Shown one piece after another: positions 23,782 through 35,018 of a stretch of DNA of 64,000 bases; position 1 is the stretch's first letter; each line of letters opens with the position of its first letter. Location of the stretch: NCBI GenBank assembly GCA_008828725.1, contig MEHQ01000993.1, positions 1-64,000 of the forward strand, written 5' to 3'. The position numbers and the translations under genes were made by a program. The DNA comes from Saccharina japonica. Lineage: Eukaryota > Sar > Phaeophyceae > Laminariales > Laminariaceae. The notes beneath the pieces are model-generated. The model made no database searches. It worked only from the letters and a program-made list of their open reading frames with translations, and was not told the DNA's origin.

Positions 23782-24116
23782 GGACCAGCTTGCTGGTGCT
23801 CAAGGCCGGTGGGGGGGGGCGCGTGGGCGGTGACTCCTCGAAGCGACGGACTGATCGCCCGGACGAGTACTCTGGAGGGGAGAGGAAGAAGAAGAAGGGA
23901 CGCGGTAGCGGCGGCGGCTTCGGCGGCGGGAGAGGAGGCGGGCGAGGGNGCGGGGGAGGGGGGGAGGGAACTCGTCAAGGTGAAAGCGCTCCGCCAATAG
24001 ACCAGGAAGGGGAGCTGTGGGGGGGGGAGTCGAGGCTGTCGAGCTTGGAGGACAAGGTGGAGTCGGAGTTCTCGAGGAAGATCGACTGCTCGGAACTCAG
24101 CCGCAAGCCCAAGTGA
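23304..24116 (+). CDS. low-complexity protein with plastid-type bipartite leader
   Basis: A 270-codon frame. The start at 23304 (ATCATGG) is preferred to the upstream ATG at 23202 because it puts a signal peptide at the N-terminus: hydrophobic core near residues 12-29, then SPAFLVP, resembling the ASAFAP motif where the conserved Phe starts the transit peptide (diatom and brown algal plastid proteins). Then come poly-Gln (about 42-55), a Ser run (about 150-160), a basic Gly/Arg-rich stretch, and an acidic then basic C-terminus. I recognise no domain. One ambiguous base at 23949 leaves one residue unknown. Possible donors (AAG before GTGAAAG near 23979, AAG before GTGGAG near 24057) mean this could be exon 1 of a longer gene. 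Confidence 0.55.
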
Positions 24117-24321
24117 GAGCTAATCCACACCTCTGGGACAGATCGTCGATTCCCACTTCGTGATCTATAAGCAGTAGACCTTTCAAGGCAGATATATTCC
24201 CGACCTTGTATCTTGTATCTATGATCTACGCGTACATAACTCATGTTTCCGGCTGGAACCCGTAGAAGCTGCATGCTCTCATGCGAAGCACGTGTTTCCT
24301 GGGTTGGATCTGTACTACGTA

Positions 24322-25881
24322 CGAGCTGGTTCCCAGGGCATGTCTAAACAGAAACGAAAACGAAAAACGAAAAACGAAATCGTTTCGTTTTCGGCATTAT
24401 TTTAGCCGACGTGTCCAAACAGAAACGAATTGGGAACAGCAAGATCCAGGCGAAAAAAAACTGAGAGCACAAGCCATGGGCTGTTCACAACTATTTACAC
24501 ATGCCGACAATCTAGCGCTCGGCACCACAGGCACATCAGAGGAGCAGGCAGAAGCGACGACAATTCGATACCAGGAGGTCATTGGGTCTCCCATGGAGGT
24601 GGTCGCGTGTCCAACTTTGACGCCCCGGGATCAAAATTCAAATTATACTGAGAGCGAACTTCCAACCTCATTCTCGAGGGCTGATGCTGAACTCGACTCA
24701 AATTCTCTTCGCTTTGGCTCGAACGCCGGCAAACAAAGGCCCTAGAGCGTCGGGGCTGGTGTTGTGGTTGGCCTCCTGGCTATTTACGGGGGATCTGTGC
24801 GGCTGTGTTGCCGTTCTAGCTATGGGTTGCGTGCTGCTTGCGGCAGTCATGATGTGATATTTTGACGTGGCTGCGCTGACCAGTAGGACACGCTGAATTA
24901 ATAATAAACTAAGAATGCTGAATTGTTGCTGCTCGTGCTTTCGTTTTCCTTTTCGTTTTTCAGCTGTCAACTTTTATGTTTTTGGCAATAGGTTGTAAAT
25001 CGTTGGTTTTCTCAGAACAAAAAAAACGAAGGGGAACACGTTTGTACCAGGGACCAATCAGCGCCCTGTTTATTTTCATTTCATTTTTCGTTTTTCGTTT
25101 TCGTTTCTGTTTAGACATGCCCTCAGGCATATCACCCAAAATTTCGTCAGTCACGAATGCCGCATCCAATAGCAACTCCAATGTCACATATATATTTGGT
25201 ATCATACTGACCGCCATGAACAGTGGAAGAGGGTGACGTCGCCAGTTTTTTGTTCAAGGACCTAGAACTGGCGCTACCGCCGAAAATGTGGCCCGGCCAA
25301 TCACAGGCCTTCAAAGTTGTCAACAATAGTCAGGCGTTTCCGTAGGAAAACCTGTTTTCCCCCATTTTTTTTTTCTGAACGAGCCGCTTCCAGGTGGTCT
25401 AAGGCATGTTTGTACAAAGTTTCACGCAAATATTCGAAAATCTGACTGCGTATGATCATATTAAGTCATATTTAACGCCCAAAATCGATTCTATACTAAA
25501 ACTAAGTAACTACGAGGCGACGCCTATTTTTGCACTTTTACCGCATAAAAGTCCAAATGTCCACGCCGTTTTTTGGAGATAGACCCTGAAATTTGGTACA
25601 CGTGTTTTATGCGCCCTATCATACCCGAGCCTTTAACGAATGGGTTTTTTTTTTTTTTTTTTTTCGCCGGAAATTTTGGATTTCTTAAGACCCAAATTTC
25701 CCAAAAAAATACAAAACAAGCAATATCTGACGGAAAAAAAAAAAAAAAAAAAAAAAACATCCGTTGAAGTCTCGGGTAGGGTGCATAAAACACGTGTGCC
25801 AAATTTCAGGGTCTAACTCCAAAAAACGGCGTGGACATTCGCCACTGAATGAATTTTGGGTGATATGCCTGAGCCAGCCTG
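24322..25881. mobile_element. 735-bp-type TIR element, copy 2, interrupted
   Basis: Left end CGAGCTGGTTC at 24322 and right end inverted CAGGCTGGCTCAGGCATA ending at 25881, with TA outside each. The body from 25124 to 25881 aligns with 8300-9024, including the GTCCACGCCG inverted pair. The first few bases are separated from the rest by a nested insertion (24333-25123). Confidence 0.8.
24333..25123. mobile_element. nested TIR element with 40-bp-plus ends
   Basis: Long, almost identical inverted ends. Both start AGGGCATGTCTAAACAGAAA and run on in CGAAAA repeats for more than 40 bp. It sits inside the left end of the older element, whose uninterrupted sequence is seen at 8290. No clear target duplication and no transposase frame, so the superfamily is not assigned. 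Confidence 0.75.
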
Positions 25882-26648
25882 TATGCAAATCCTGCACAGC
25901 CTCTCATATATAACGGCATGTGAGGAAATACTGCTCACCTGGTATAGGTTACAAGGTTCCCCTTCGGGATGTTGGTCACTTGAAATCCCGGGGGTGTCGC
26001 AAGGTGAAAAGAGATCGCACATGATTTATAGCTTAATTTTTGGAGCAAACCTGTGGCATAGACTGTAAACGTAGTAGCGACGGCCATTCCTAACGAATAA
26101 ACAACTGTCACGAGATGATATCGTATCTGAGGTACAGTGGGCGCCCGGTGTTCAGAAACTTCAGTTCCAGGCTCAACGACTTGTTTTGTTTCTGAAGTCG
26201 ATCTAACTATTTTTTGTAGGATTTAGAGTCGACCTCACAGGCAGTGGTCCTGCAGTTATCACGGCTGTTCTGCGCTGTACAGCTGAGTTCATACAGAAGA
26301 TAGTTATGACAGAGCTGTTGCCCGACGAGTCCCGCCCCGGTCCTAGATAAGAGTATTCACTCGTACATAATACCTTTTGGGCGGGCACCCTTGTGCGCGT
26401 TTAGCAGCCGAGTACTTGTCTAAGGGTGCCCGTCGAACAGCTGGATACCCGGGTGCCCTGGGCCCAAATTATCGGCGAGTAAAAAGTGTTATCCATACCC
26501 GTGACGGGTATTAGCGGTTTTGCTGTTTTTAATCGCTGCTGTAAACCAGCCACTGGTGCATTTCTGGGACTGCGACTGAGACTGAGAAATGAGGCTGCGA
26601 ACTGAATTTCTAGCAATTCTGTGCTGTTCGACAAACGGCGCCTTGGCT

Positions 26649-26975
26649 CAGTAGCCTTTACCGCACCACTGAATTATTATCTAGGATAAAGTATGGAATT
26701 CGGGGAATATTTTATTATATACCTTTTAGTGTGGTCGACCAATTTTTCAAAAAAAAAAAAACGCCTGATTTTTTCGAGACAAAGCTCATAAGGGTCGGGG
26801 CAGGGACGGGGTTGGGGTTAGGGTTAGGGTTAGGGTTAGGGTCTAAAGTAGTGTTTTCGGCGTTTTTCTAAATTTTCGGTATCATAACACTGGAACCACA
26901 CGCGGGCCACAACCAAGTCCCCGATTTCTATACTGTATCCTATATAATAATTCAGAATTGCGGTAAAGGCGACTC
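26649..26975. mobile_element. hAT-type MITE carrying telomere-like repeats
   Basis: A 327-bp insertion with ends CAGTAGCCTTTACCGCA and, inverted, GAGTCGCCTTTACCGCA. An exact 8-bp duplication CCTTGGCT flanks it (26641-26648 and 26976-26983). The opposite palindrome arm holds the empty site with a single CCTTGGCT near 28652-28659, which confirms insertion. Inside, at about 26815-26841, are four TTAGGG-type units in a row. Confidence 0.88.
26815..26841 (+). repeat. interstitial TTAGGG run
   Basis: Four to five GGTTAGGGTTAGGG-type units inside the hAT MITE. Far too short to be a telomere, and bounded by the element. Confidence 0.85.
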
Positions 26976-28986
26976 CCTTGGCTGCTTCGCAGTTTGAAGC
27001 CTAGACTACTGTGGGGACATGTATCCGTAAAGTACAGCAGTAGTGCTACTGTACCAAAACACTCGTGTTCCTATGTATGTAGATCGGCCTATCCTTGGAA
27101 AATCGAGAGAGGTCGTAGATATGATACTTCGAAGTCTGCATGCTGGTACATACGTACTCGTTTTTACTCGTAGATCTGTGTATTTGTGCTCTAGGTAGAT
27201 TCCCAAATATTGGAACCAAATTTTAAATTTACATAAAATTATCAAGCGTATCGTACACTGCTACTACTGCTGTACGCAGCCCAGACAGAGCAGACGCATG
27301 CAACATGGTATCAACTACTGCTGCACGATGCTTGATGTGTGCCTCGTTCGATGTCGGTGTGGTCCTTGTTTTCTCGTGCGTGGTGCGTGCTTTGTGTGCT
27401 TCGTCCATGCGACGGGTCAAAAACGAACCATCAAAGTTCATACCCGGAGGAAAAACAGTCGTACGATAGTTTTTTTCAGAGTAGTTGCGAGGCGGTGTCA
27501 AGTCGGAACGCCTCCCCTGAGTTATTTGCCAGAATTTGCGACTTTGAAGGCCTAGAGCACGCCCCACGGGCCTCGGCCGGGACCCGCACTTGCGCCGTGG
27601 CGTACACGCGGTCCCCTCGCGTGCCCCGCAGCCGACAGCGCGAGAAAAGACCCGCGGCCGGAGGTGAAAAGTGAAATTGTTCCGGGAAAATGTCCATTTG
27701 GTACCTAGACATATCTACTTCTGTGCTATCTGTAAATCATGATCTGTCTGTGTGTATCTTCCGGAAATCCTTGAGAGAACAACAGCGAGTACATCATGCT
27801 CGTATATGTGATACACCCAGAATTACAGCAGTAGGAAGTAGTATTCATGTTACGAAAACCACCCTCCGACGTGAAACCCCTCTTTAAGGTTTGTATCGTT
27901 TTTTTACGCATCCGTTTATGTATAGGTACCAAATGGACGTTTTCCCGGAATAATTTCACTTTTCACCTCCGGCCGCGGGTCTTTTCTCGCGCTGTCGGCT
28001 GCGGGGCACGCGGGGGGCCCGCGCGTACGCCGCGGCGCAAGTGCGGGTCCCGGCCGAGGCCCGTGGGGCGTGCTCTGGGCCTTCAAAGTCGCAAATTCTG
28101 GCAAATAACTCACGGGAGGCGTTCCGACTTGACACCGCCTCGCAACTACTCTGAAAAAACCTGTCGTACGACTGTTTTTTTATCCGGGTATGAACTTTGA
28201 TGGTTCGTTTTTGACCCGTCGCATGAACGAAACACACAAAGCACGCACCACGCACGAGAAAACAAGGACCACACCGACATCGAACGAGGCACACATCAAG
28301 CATCGTGCAGCAGTAGTTGGTACCATGTTGCATGCGTCTGCTCTGTCTGGGCTTCGTACAGCAGTAGTAGCAGTTGTACGACACGCTTAATAATTTTATG
28401 TGAATTTATAATTTGGTTCCAATATTTGGAAATCTACGTAGAGTACAAATACACAGATCTACGAGTAACGAGTACGTATGTACCAGCATGCAGACTTCGA
28501 AGTATTATATCTACGACCTCTCTCTATTTTTCAAGGATAGGCCGATCTACATACATACGAACACGACAAGTGTTTTGGTAGCACTACTACAGTACTGCTG
28601 TACTTTACGGATACATGTCTCCACAGTAGTCTAGGCTTCAAACTGCAAAGCAGCCAAGGCGCCGTTTGTCGAACAGCACAGCACAGCAGTACTACAGCAG
28701 AAGAAGTTGCAGACCCCGCAGTGTGCGCGGGACAGCCGGGAGCCCACTGTACCTCAGATACGATATTATCTCGTGACATTTGTTTCGGTAGGAATGGGCA
28801 GTCAGGGCATCCAGATTTGCAATCTACGAACAGCAGTCGCTCCTAATTTTTCCTTTAAACAATACAGAAGCAGTCTATGCCACGGTTTGCCTCAAAAAGA
28901 GAACTATGAAGCATGTTCGATCTATTTTCAACTTGCGACACCCCCGAGATTTCAAGTGACCAACATCCCGAAGGGGAACCTTGTAT

Positions 28987-29364
28987 ACGAGTACGATATT
29001 CTCGAAATATACTCGTACTACAGTAAGTACCGGTACCAGGTACAGCGGTAAGCAAGTCAGTCTTACACCGCGGTATTCGTATTTACCATTTGGATATATA
29101 GGACTTTTAATCTCAAGGTTGGTAAAATGCACACACACAACCCCTCTATACGAGTACACAACCAAACCTTAACCTACCATTCACACATGTATACTTCTGT
29201 CCGGGAAGGCAAGACACGTTTTCGCCTTCATATCGAAACCCAACCGGTCCTTTGCTTTTCCGGACCGAAGTGGCAAAACTGAAAATCAAACTCCAATTTC
29301 AAATGTCCAATTTCCCATCTTGAATGTTCCAGACTGTTTCTTGTCCACGTATTATACCCCAAAA
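28987..29364. other. upstream region of the DUF177 gene
   Basis: No exon could be placed, although the gene probably has at least one more 5' exon or a longer N-terminus here or further upstream. Confidence 0.4.
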
Positions 29365-29517
29365 ATGCTGCGCCACCCAAACAGGTTTTTCACGATAGAA
29401 GCCACGGAGAGGGAGAGCGCCGCGCTCGCCAGCCGCTTTTCCGTCGAAGCCATCACCGGCCTCAGAGCAGACCTCAGGGTGTTGCGCGCGGCAAATTCCC
29501 GAAAAATTAATATCAAG
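29365..29517 (+). CDS. DUF177 exon A (start uncertain)
   Basis: Ends ATCAAG in phase 0 before donor GTGGGC. The ATG at 29365 is in frame, but an acceptor-like CAG at 29382-29384 suggests that an upstream exon may supply the start. Confidence 0.75.
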
Positions 29518-32500
29518 GTGGGCTTGACCGGGGGGAGACGGTACTGAGGCGGAAAGTGTTGGGGGGGGGGGAGCGGGCTGTTTCCGACGTAGAAACGGAG
29601 AACTGTCTCAATTTGCGGGTTTTTTCATAGGTGGCTGGGTGAAAGCAGGGCCCGGGATTAATGCAGGGGGGGGCAGGCACTCATTTGTTCGTTGCCTTAG
29701 TCATTTGACCATTGACCACGCATGCCTTTCGAGACGGACCGGGGGGGGAGGGGTACTCATTCGCTGTTTGCCTTAGTCTTTTGACCTTTGACCACGCATC
29801 CCTTTCGAGACGGAGGGTTATGTGGGGTGCGCGGTGAAATGCTGTGGATAGTTTTTTTTCCTCGCCATCGCCTGAACGAGAAACAAAAAAAAATCACGGC
29901 CACGACGTGTACGAACGACCACAACAGTGTTACTCCGGTGGGGGCGGGAATGAGGTGGGGGTGGGTGGTTGGGGGGGGGCGGGAACTAGACGAAGCGATA
30001 CACCACCCCCCAAGGTATTTCTTAACCCTGCTCCTGTTTCGACGTTATCGTCCCACTTGCTCATGTACGCACGCACTGCCGTACTACAAAAATACCATGT
30101 ACATACCGCAGTATACGTATATAATGCAGCCCCTTTTTACTCCAGTACACGTATATAATGCAGCCCCCCCCCCCTCCCCCGTCTTGTTCTGGCGGTGTTT
30201 CTATTTTTTGTGAATTTTCGTTTTCCTCTGGTAACCGCTTTTCATGGCCTTTTGTCTGTTGTCCCACTCACCTCTTCTTTTTTCTGTGTGGTTATCTGCT
30301 GTCCCCTATCCCCGCTTTTTTTCTGCTGGGGGTGGGGGGTGGGGGGTTCGATGGGGCTGGATGGGATGGGTGACTGCGTTCAGGGGCGAGTGATGGGCGA
30401 TGTGCGACAGTTCTGCGCCCAGACCCTGGAGCCTTTCGATAACACCATCGCGAGGGAGTTCGATACCATCGTGCAGGTATGTACACGACGAGCGGGGACT
30501 GGGGGGGCAGAGGAGGAGGGGGGAGGGAGAGGTAGAGGCAGAGGTGGAAACTATCGAGGAGGGGAGGGAGGGGGGAGATAAGGTGGAGGAGGAGGAGGAA
30601 GAATAGGAGAGCGAAGTGGGGGGAAGCTGCTAGCGTAGTTGTCGGTGTAGAATTGCGTCTTTTTGTTTCCCTCATCCCTAGATTAGCTTGTTTTTTTCTT
30701 GGTTAGTCGTGTCGAGCGTACCAATGCAACACGCCAAAACAAGTCGGCGGGTCGGTCGGCAAGTTCACACGACGAAGCAGGGGTCAGTCGATCGCCAGCC
30801 ATCATTCCGTTAACTCGATGTTTGCGCACAGCAGTGATCACTACTGGCCACACAAACCGGGGCCGGCAAGGCATAAGCAGGGAAGCGACTATTATGGGCC
30901 GAAATCTCCCTTATGATCCGTGCCTTTACAGTGCCGTAGACCGAAGCTCCATGAGTAGGGTGAGACGTTCACTATCACAAGCTGAAGAGATTTGAGTTAA
31001 ATGGTTCAGGGACTTGGAGCCTCCCACGAGCTGACCGGACGAGAGATTGCCGGGTTCAACGTTGAGTAGGCGTTGATTTATTTGGTGTCTACCCCCCTAA
31101 CAAAGCGGAACCGTAGTCGTATGGGAAAAAGCTAGCCGGACGAAGATCGAGAGACCATCGTGAACGCGCGTCTGAAGGGGCAAGGATTTTCATTACTTCT
31201 TGCCTATAAGGATGGGGACTGGGATCTGCCATGCGCTTTTCGGCCGCAAGAAGAAGAAGAAGAAGTGCGGTAGGGGGGTGTTGGGCACAAGCACTTTGAG
31301 CGATAAGGCGTAAGAAAGCGAGGATTGTGGGTCGAAATCTCCCTTGTGAGCCATCCCTTTACAGCAGTGTGGTAGGGGTGTTTTGGGCCCCAAGTTTTTT
31401 TTTTTTTTTTTCATGTTTGGGGGTCCTCAGCGGAGGAACTATTCAACGTCTTTTGGAACAATCAACTATTTGTGTTTTTTGTCACTGTTCGTGACACGTG
31501 GCAACGATATAGGGATGCTCCTACTTTTTTTCTGGCGCTCCTGACTCAAGGAGGTCTATAATTTCACCCAGAAACTGACTTTGGATGCATAGTGCGATAG
31601 AGGTGCACCTCGTATTTTCTGAGGTTTTGGCACTCATTTGATTGTAGTATAGGAGCTCTATACCCCCGCCATAACCTGACCCCGAGAAACATGAGAGTGC
31701 GATCCGATAAGCAATGCCATGTTCTAGTTTTTGTGCCGAAAAAAATAGCGTTATTAAACACAAATTGAAACAACCAGCGCTTTCTCTCAGTTAAGGTGCC
31801 TCGCGCCGTCAAACTCATGTGTTTTCCCAAAAAGTGCTACGTATGATATATACCCCTATCGAAGCACGCCTCTTTTGATAAACCTGAAAGTGAAACCCGA
31901 TGGCCTAGGTATATATACAACGAATATGTCGTAAAACACAAATGGCGTTCCGACGATAAGGCATGCCTTAGAAGGCATACGCCTTGTTGGATATGTAGTT
32001 CCTCGCGGTTGAGGAGCCCCCCCCGGCAGTCATAAATGGTTTGGCCCAAAACAAATGCTACCATTTCTTTCCCGAAATATAATAACCGTTTTGATTGAAT
32101 ATTAATGTACAAACGTTGCTTATATTTCGGGACATAGTGGTACCTCTTATCGTAGCACGCGTCGACGTACTCGTTTTTTTTTTTTTTTACGTTTCCCATT
32201 GGACTGTTCATCGGTATTTCTGTATATGTACGTACATTTCGCCCCAAATTCGGTTTTTGGGTGAGGGAAATAGAGTATATCTATCGTAAGGGCTCCTATA
32301 CTATAGTCAAGTGAGGCGCCTCAGAAGAAGTAGCTGTGCCCCTTACCGCGGCATGCGTCCAGTTTTATCGTTCTGTTTTGTTGACCCTGGCCAGTTTTGT
32401 GAACCGAAAATGGAAATGGTCTCGGTCGGCTTTCGGTTTGTTCCACCGAAAAAGTCGGTCGGTTTCGGTTTACAAAATAAAAATAAAAACCGAAGCCGAA

Positions 32501-33391
32501 ATCGAAATCGAAACCGAAACGGTTCTTAGGTGAAAAAACAAAATGTCGGTCGGTTTCGGTCGTTTTTTTCCGCAAATAAACCGAGAATAAAAAAAAATCA
32601 AAACCGTTTTTCGGTCTTGAAAAACCGACAAACAACCGACCGAAAAAAACACTTTCGGTTATCGGTTCACAGCTCTGACCCTGGCACTACCCAGGGGATT
32701 CACCGTTCGGTTTCTTTTACGGGGAGCGTAAGACACTCTCGTCGTTACCGTATCACCTTAATATCTATATGACGAAGCTCGCAATCTTGGTTTTCCCGCC
32801 CAGAGGGGGGTGTATTTGTCATGTGTATTTCTATAATATACACGGGCGTATTTTTGTAAAAAGTCCTGCTATCGTATCGTACGTATTGCGTGCACCTGTT
32901 TTTTTCTCGGAAGTATATGGAGGCGTTCGTGGTAAAGTGCCAAGCGCCATGAAACCGAAAATACAACACCGGGTATCATATCAATCATGTAAAACAAACA
33001 ATACAGACAGACAGACAAGTGAACAACAAAACAAACAAACAAACAAACCAATTAACAAAACAAGCAAACAACCCCCTCCCCCACCTTACACACACAGGAG
33101 GTGAGCCTGGACAGCGTAGAGTCCACCCTGTGGGCCCTCGAGGAAGACACGGAAACGGACGAAGAAATCATGGAAGGGGACCCCCTCGACTTGGGGGAGG
33201 TGTCCGCACAGGCTTTGGCGCTCTGCATAGACCCTTACGCGACGCACCCTAGCGTGCCGCGAGAGGGCGGCGACGGTGGCGATGCGGGGGGCATTTACAA
33301 GGCCTACAGCGGCTTCGGCCAGCCCCCGGCGGAGGAGGACGAGGTCATCGACGTAGACGCCATGAGGGCCTTTTTTGACGCGGACGACTGA
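29365..33391 (+). CDS. YceD/DUF177-family protein (3 exons seen)
   Basis: Exons 29365(?)-29517, 30384-30476 and 33098-33391 join in phase 0 to at least 179 residues. The N-terminal segment FTIEATERESAALASRF and the following LRADLRVLR match the start of alphaproteobacterial DUF177 proteins. The central FCAQTLEPFDNTI is the family's C-x-x-T-L-E-P-F motif. The exon 3 stretch DPLDLGEVSAQALALCIDPY matches the conserved L-x-x-x-LAL-DPYPR-type block. An acidic tail ends FFDADD. YceD proteins are linked to 23S rRNA accumulation in bacteria and plastids. An organelle role is inferred; the targeting sequence is not seen. The true start is uncertain: exon 1 may begin after acceptor AAACAG at 29385, or near 29331. 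Confidence 0.85.
29660..29825 (+). repeat. G-tract repeat, second subfamily, two copies
   Basis: Two tandem copies after G runs, each with TTGCCTTAGTC(A/T)TTTGACC, then TTGACCACGCAT and CCTTTCGAGACGG. They lie in the first intron of the DUF177 gene. Confidence 0.75.
30384..30476 (+). CDS. DUF177 exon B
   Basis: Follows acceptor CTGCGTTCAG and ends GTGCAG before donor GTATGT. Encodes 31 residues, including CAQTLEPFDNT. Confidence 0.9.
32059..32142. mobile_element. mariner/Stowaway-like MITE, copy 3
   Basis: An 84-bp hairpin from TACCATTTCTTTCCCGAAAT to TTTCGGGACATAGTGGTA, within DUF177 intron 2. Confidence 0.85.
32400..32680. repeat. degenerate CGGTTT array
   Basis: Drifting units of GGTCGGTTTCGGT and its complement ACCGAAACCGAA. 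The frames across it read as Arg/Asn or Phe-rich repeats and are not genes. Confidence 0.75.
33098..33391 (+). CDS. DUF177 exon C
   Basis: Follows acceptor CTTACACACACAG, with pyrimidine-rich sequence upstream. Encodes 97 residues and the stop at 33389-33391. Confidence 0.9.
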   Translation, partial: EVSLDSVESTLWALEEDTETDEEIMEGDPLDLGEVSAQALALCIDPYATHPSVPREGGDGGDAGGIYKAYSGFGQPPAEEDEVIDVDAMRAFFDADD

Positions 33392-33474
33392 TACAACAAG
33401 CTCCGAGAGATTTTACTGTGTTTTTTTTTCGCTTGGCTTTTGCCATGCTCATATTTCGGCCTTCATCGCGTGGT

Positions 33475-33585
33475 ACTGTTTGGTACGGTATACGGTACGG
33501 ACCGGTACGGTATACTAGGGAACGTTGCGGGACGGTACGGGGCGGTATGGAACGGGACGGGACGGGACGAGCGGTACGATATGGT
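33475..33585. repeat. GGTACGG/GGGAC array
   Basis: About 110 bp of GGTACGGTATACGGTACGG and GGGACGGGACGG units just past the DUF177 stop. Confidence 0.75.
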
Positions 33586-33962
33586 GCGTCGTTATGATGT
33601 TTCGATATCATCTTTCTTAATGATGCCGTGTGGCTTCTATTAATATTTAAGTACCGCTGTAACGGCGGTAGTTTTTTTTTTTTAACTTTTTCTGGAGTCT
33701 GTTGGAGGAGTTAGAACGATCATTTCGATCGGTCGAGTGTCGTTTTGTCGTCCGCTGATATTTTGTCGCCGCATGGAACGGAAGGAAAGTGGGTTGGATC
33801 ACCGCTCGCTCGTGTCTTCTTAAGTAAAGTTGAACGTTGAGATGGTATATAGGGGATGTTTTGACCGAGAGCCCTCGCTTGCGTCTCAGCAAAAGGCCTT
33901 GGGATAAGAAAATGGAAAACAGCACACACGAACAAACACACACTGCAAGTGCAGTTTCCGCT

Positions 33963-34165
33963 TCTACAGTGAGGTTGCCGCAACAGTGCGGTTGCCGCTA
34001 CAGTGCGATTGTGCGGGTGTCGCTTCAGTGCAGCTGCCGCTACAGTGCGGTTGCCGCTACAGTGCGATTGTGTGTGTCGCTACAGTGCGGTTGCCGCTAC
34101 AGTGCGGTTGCCGCTACAGTGCGGTTGCCGCTACAGTGCAATTGCCGCTACAGCAGTGCGGTAAC
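33963..34165. repeat. 17-18 bp minisatellite
   Basis: About eleven units of GTGCGGTTGCCGCTACA and variants. Some units have TGCGATTGTG or are lengthened. The Cys/Arg/Tyr-rich frames here come from the repeat. Confidence 0.85.
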
Positions 34166-34734
34166 GGGGGTCTTTTGGGGGGGCCCGCGTGCTACGATAG
34201 AGGTAGCACATTTTATTTTGGCTGAAATGCTTTCGGAATGACGGGATTCCTTAACCCAAAATCTTCGGAGTTTCATTCTTGTGTTGCACAATTTTTCGTT
34301 TCATACTTGACCTATTCAGAACTGAACAAAAATATTTCGCACTAAGTCCAAGTAGTTTGTTTGTTTGTTTTTATCCTCCGGCGGATGGGTAAAAATAAAG
34401 CTTACGCCCTCCACACTTCCACGTCTCACTTCGTGTCGTGTGTCAATAGGTGGGACCAGTTAGTTGTTGCCACGGAATTGTTCATCGGGTATCGTAGCAC
34501 TTTTGTTTTCCTTCAAAACGATATTTCGGTTGAGGCGTAGAGCGCCTCAAGTGACCGCCCTCCCAGAAAATATACGGTTCACCTCTACATATACCGTAGC
34601 ATCCGTCCCGAAAAAAATCCGACTGACCGCGGGCTCCTTAACTTATGAACTACGTACCGAGTTTGTCTCTCATAGAAGCTCATTTCGCCTCCCCCTAATA
34701 AAATAACACGTATGATACTTCCCTGTAACTCTGG

Positions 34735-35018
34735 GCGCAAATATAAGGACCGCTTGGTATTCCTATCAATGTGTGAAGTGATGCTCGAGATACAATGGAA
34801 GGGGCGCAGGGATTTAACGTTGCTGGCTTGGAATCTCGATGCTATGATATGAATACTGCCTATCTATCTGATCTACCAAGGAAACTTCCGTACACACGAG
34901 AGCAATCTTAGGGTAGGAGAAAGCTTCGGACCTGTACGATCATCTCTCAACCATTCTATAGCCCTAGAGCACTTCCATCACGAATGTCCAAACGGTCCTT
35001 ACATTTTCCGCCTACCTA
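34735..35018. mobile_element. possible TIR element overlapping the inverted repeat
   Basis: Ends GGGCGCAAATATAAGGACCG and, inverted, GGCGGAAAATGTAAGGACCG. The right copy of the large inverted repeat lacks the first 60 bp of this element, so that copy is cut inside it. Confidence 0.55.

Larger units (their letters stand above)
25951..28986. repeat. 3-kb foldback palindrome
   Basis: The outer arms 25951-26160 and 28745-28986 are inverted homologues (ACAAGGTTCCCCTTCGGGAT and complement). The inner arms 26619-27711 and 27915-28680 are closely similar over about 760 bp, around a loop of about 200 bp. The left inner arm also carries a 335-bp insertion (hAT MITE plus duplication). Between outer and inner arms the left side has about 450 bp absent on the right. 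The arms contain no recognised protein. Confidence 0.8.
30477..33097. other. DUF177 intron 2 contents
   Basis: A 2621-bp intron. It holds a purine-rich tract (30495-30610), two similar segments with CGAAATCTCCCTT(A/G)TGA near 30900 and 31335, a mariner-type MITE (32059-32142) and a CGGTTT array (32400-32680). No exon is seen inside it. Confidence 0.7.

Noticed and set aside
26815-26841. chromosome end or fused telomere
   Set aside because: Only four to five TTAGGG units, inside a MITE with target duplication.
33963-34165. CRISPR array
   Set aside because: Units of 17-18 bp are directly adjacent without spacers, in a eukaryotic genome.
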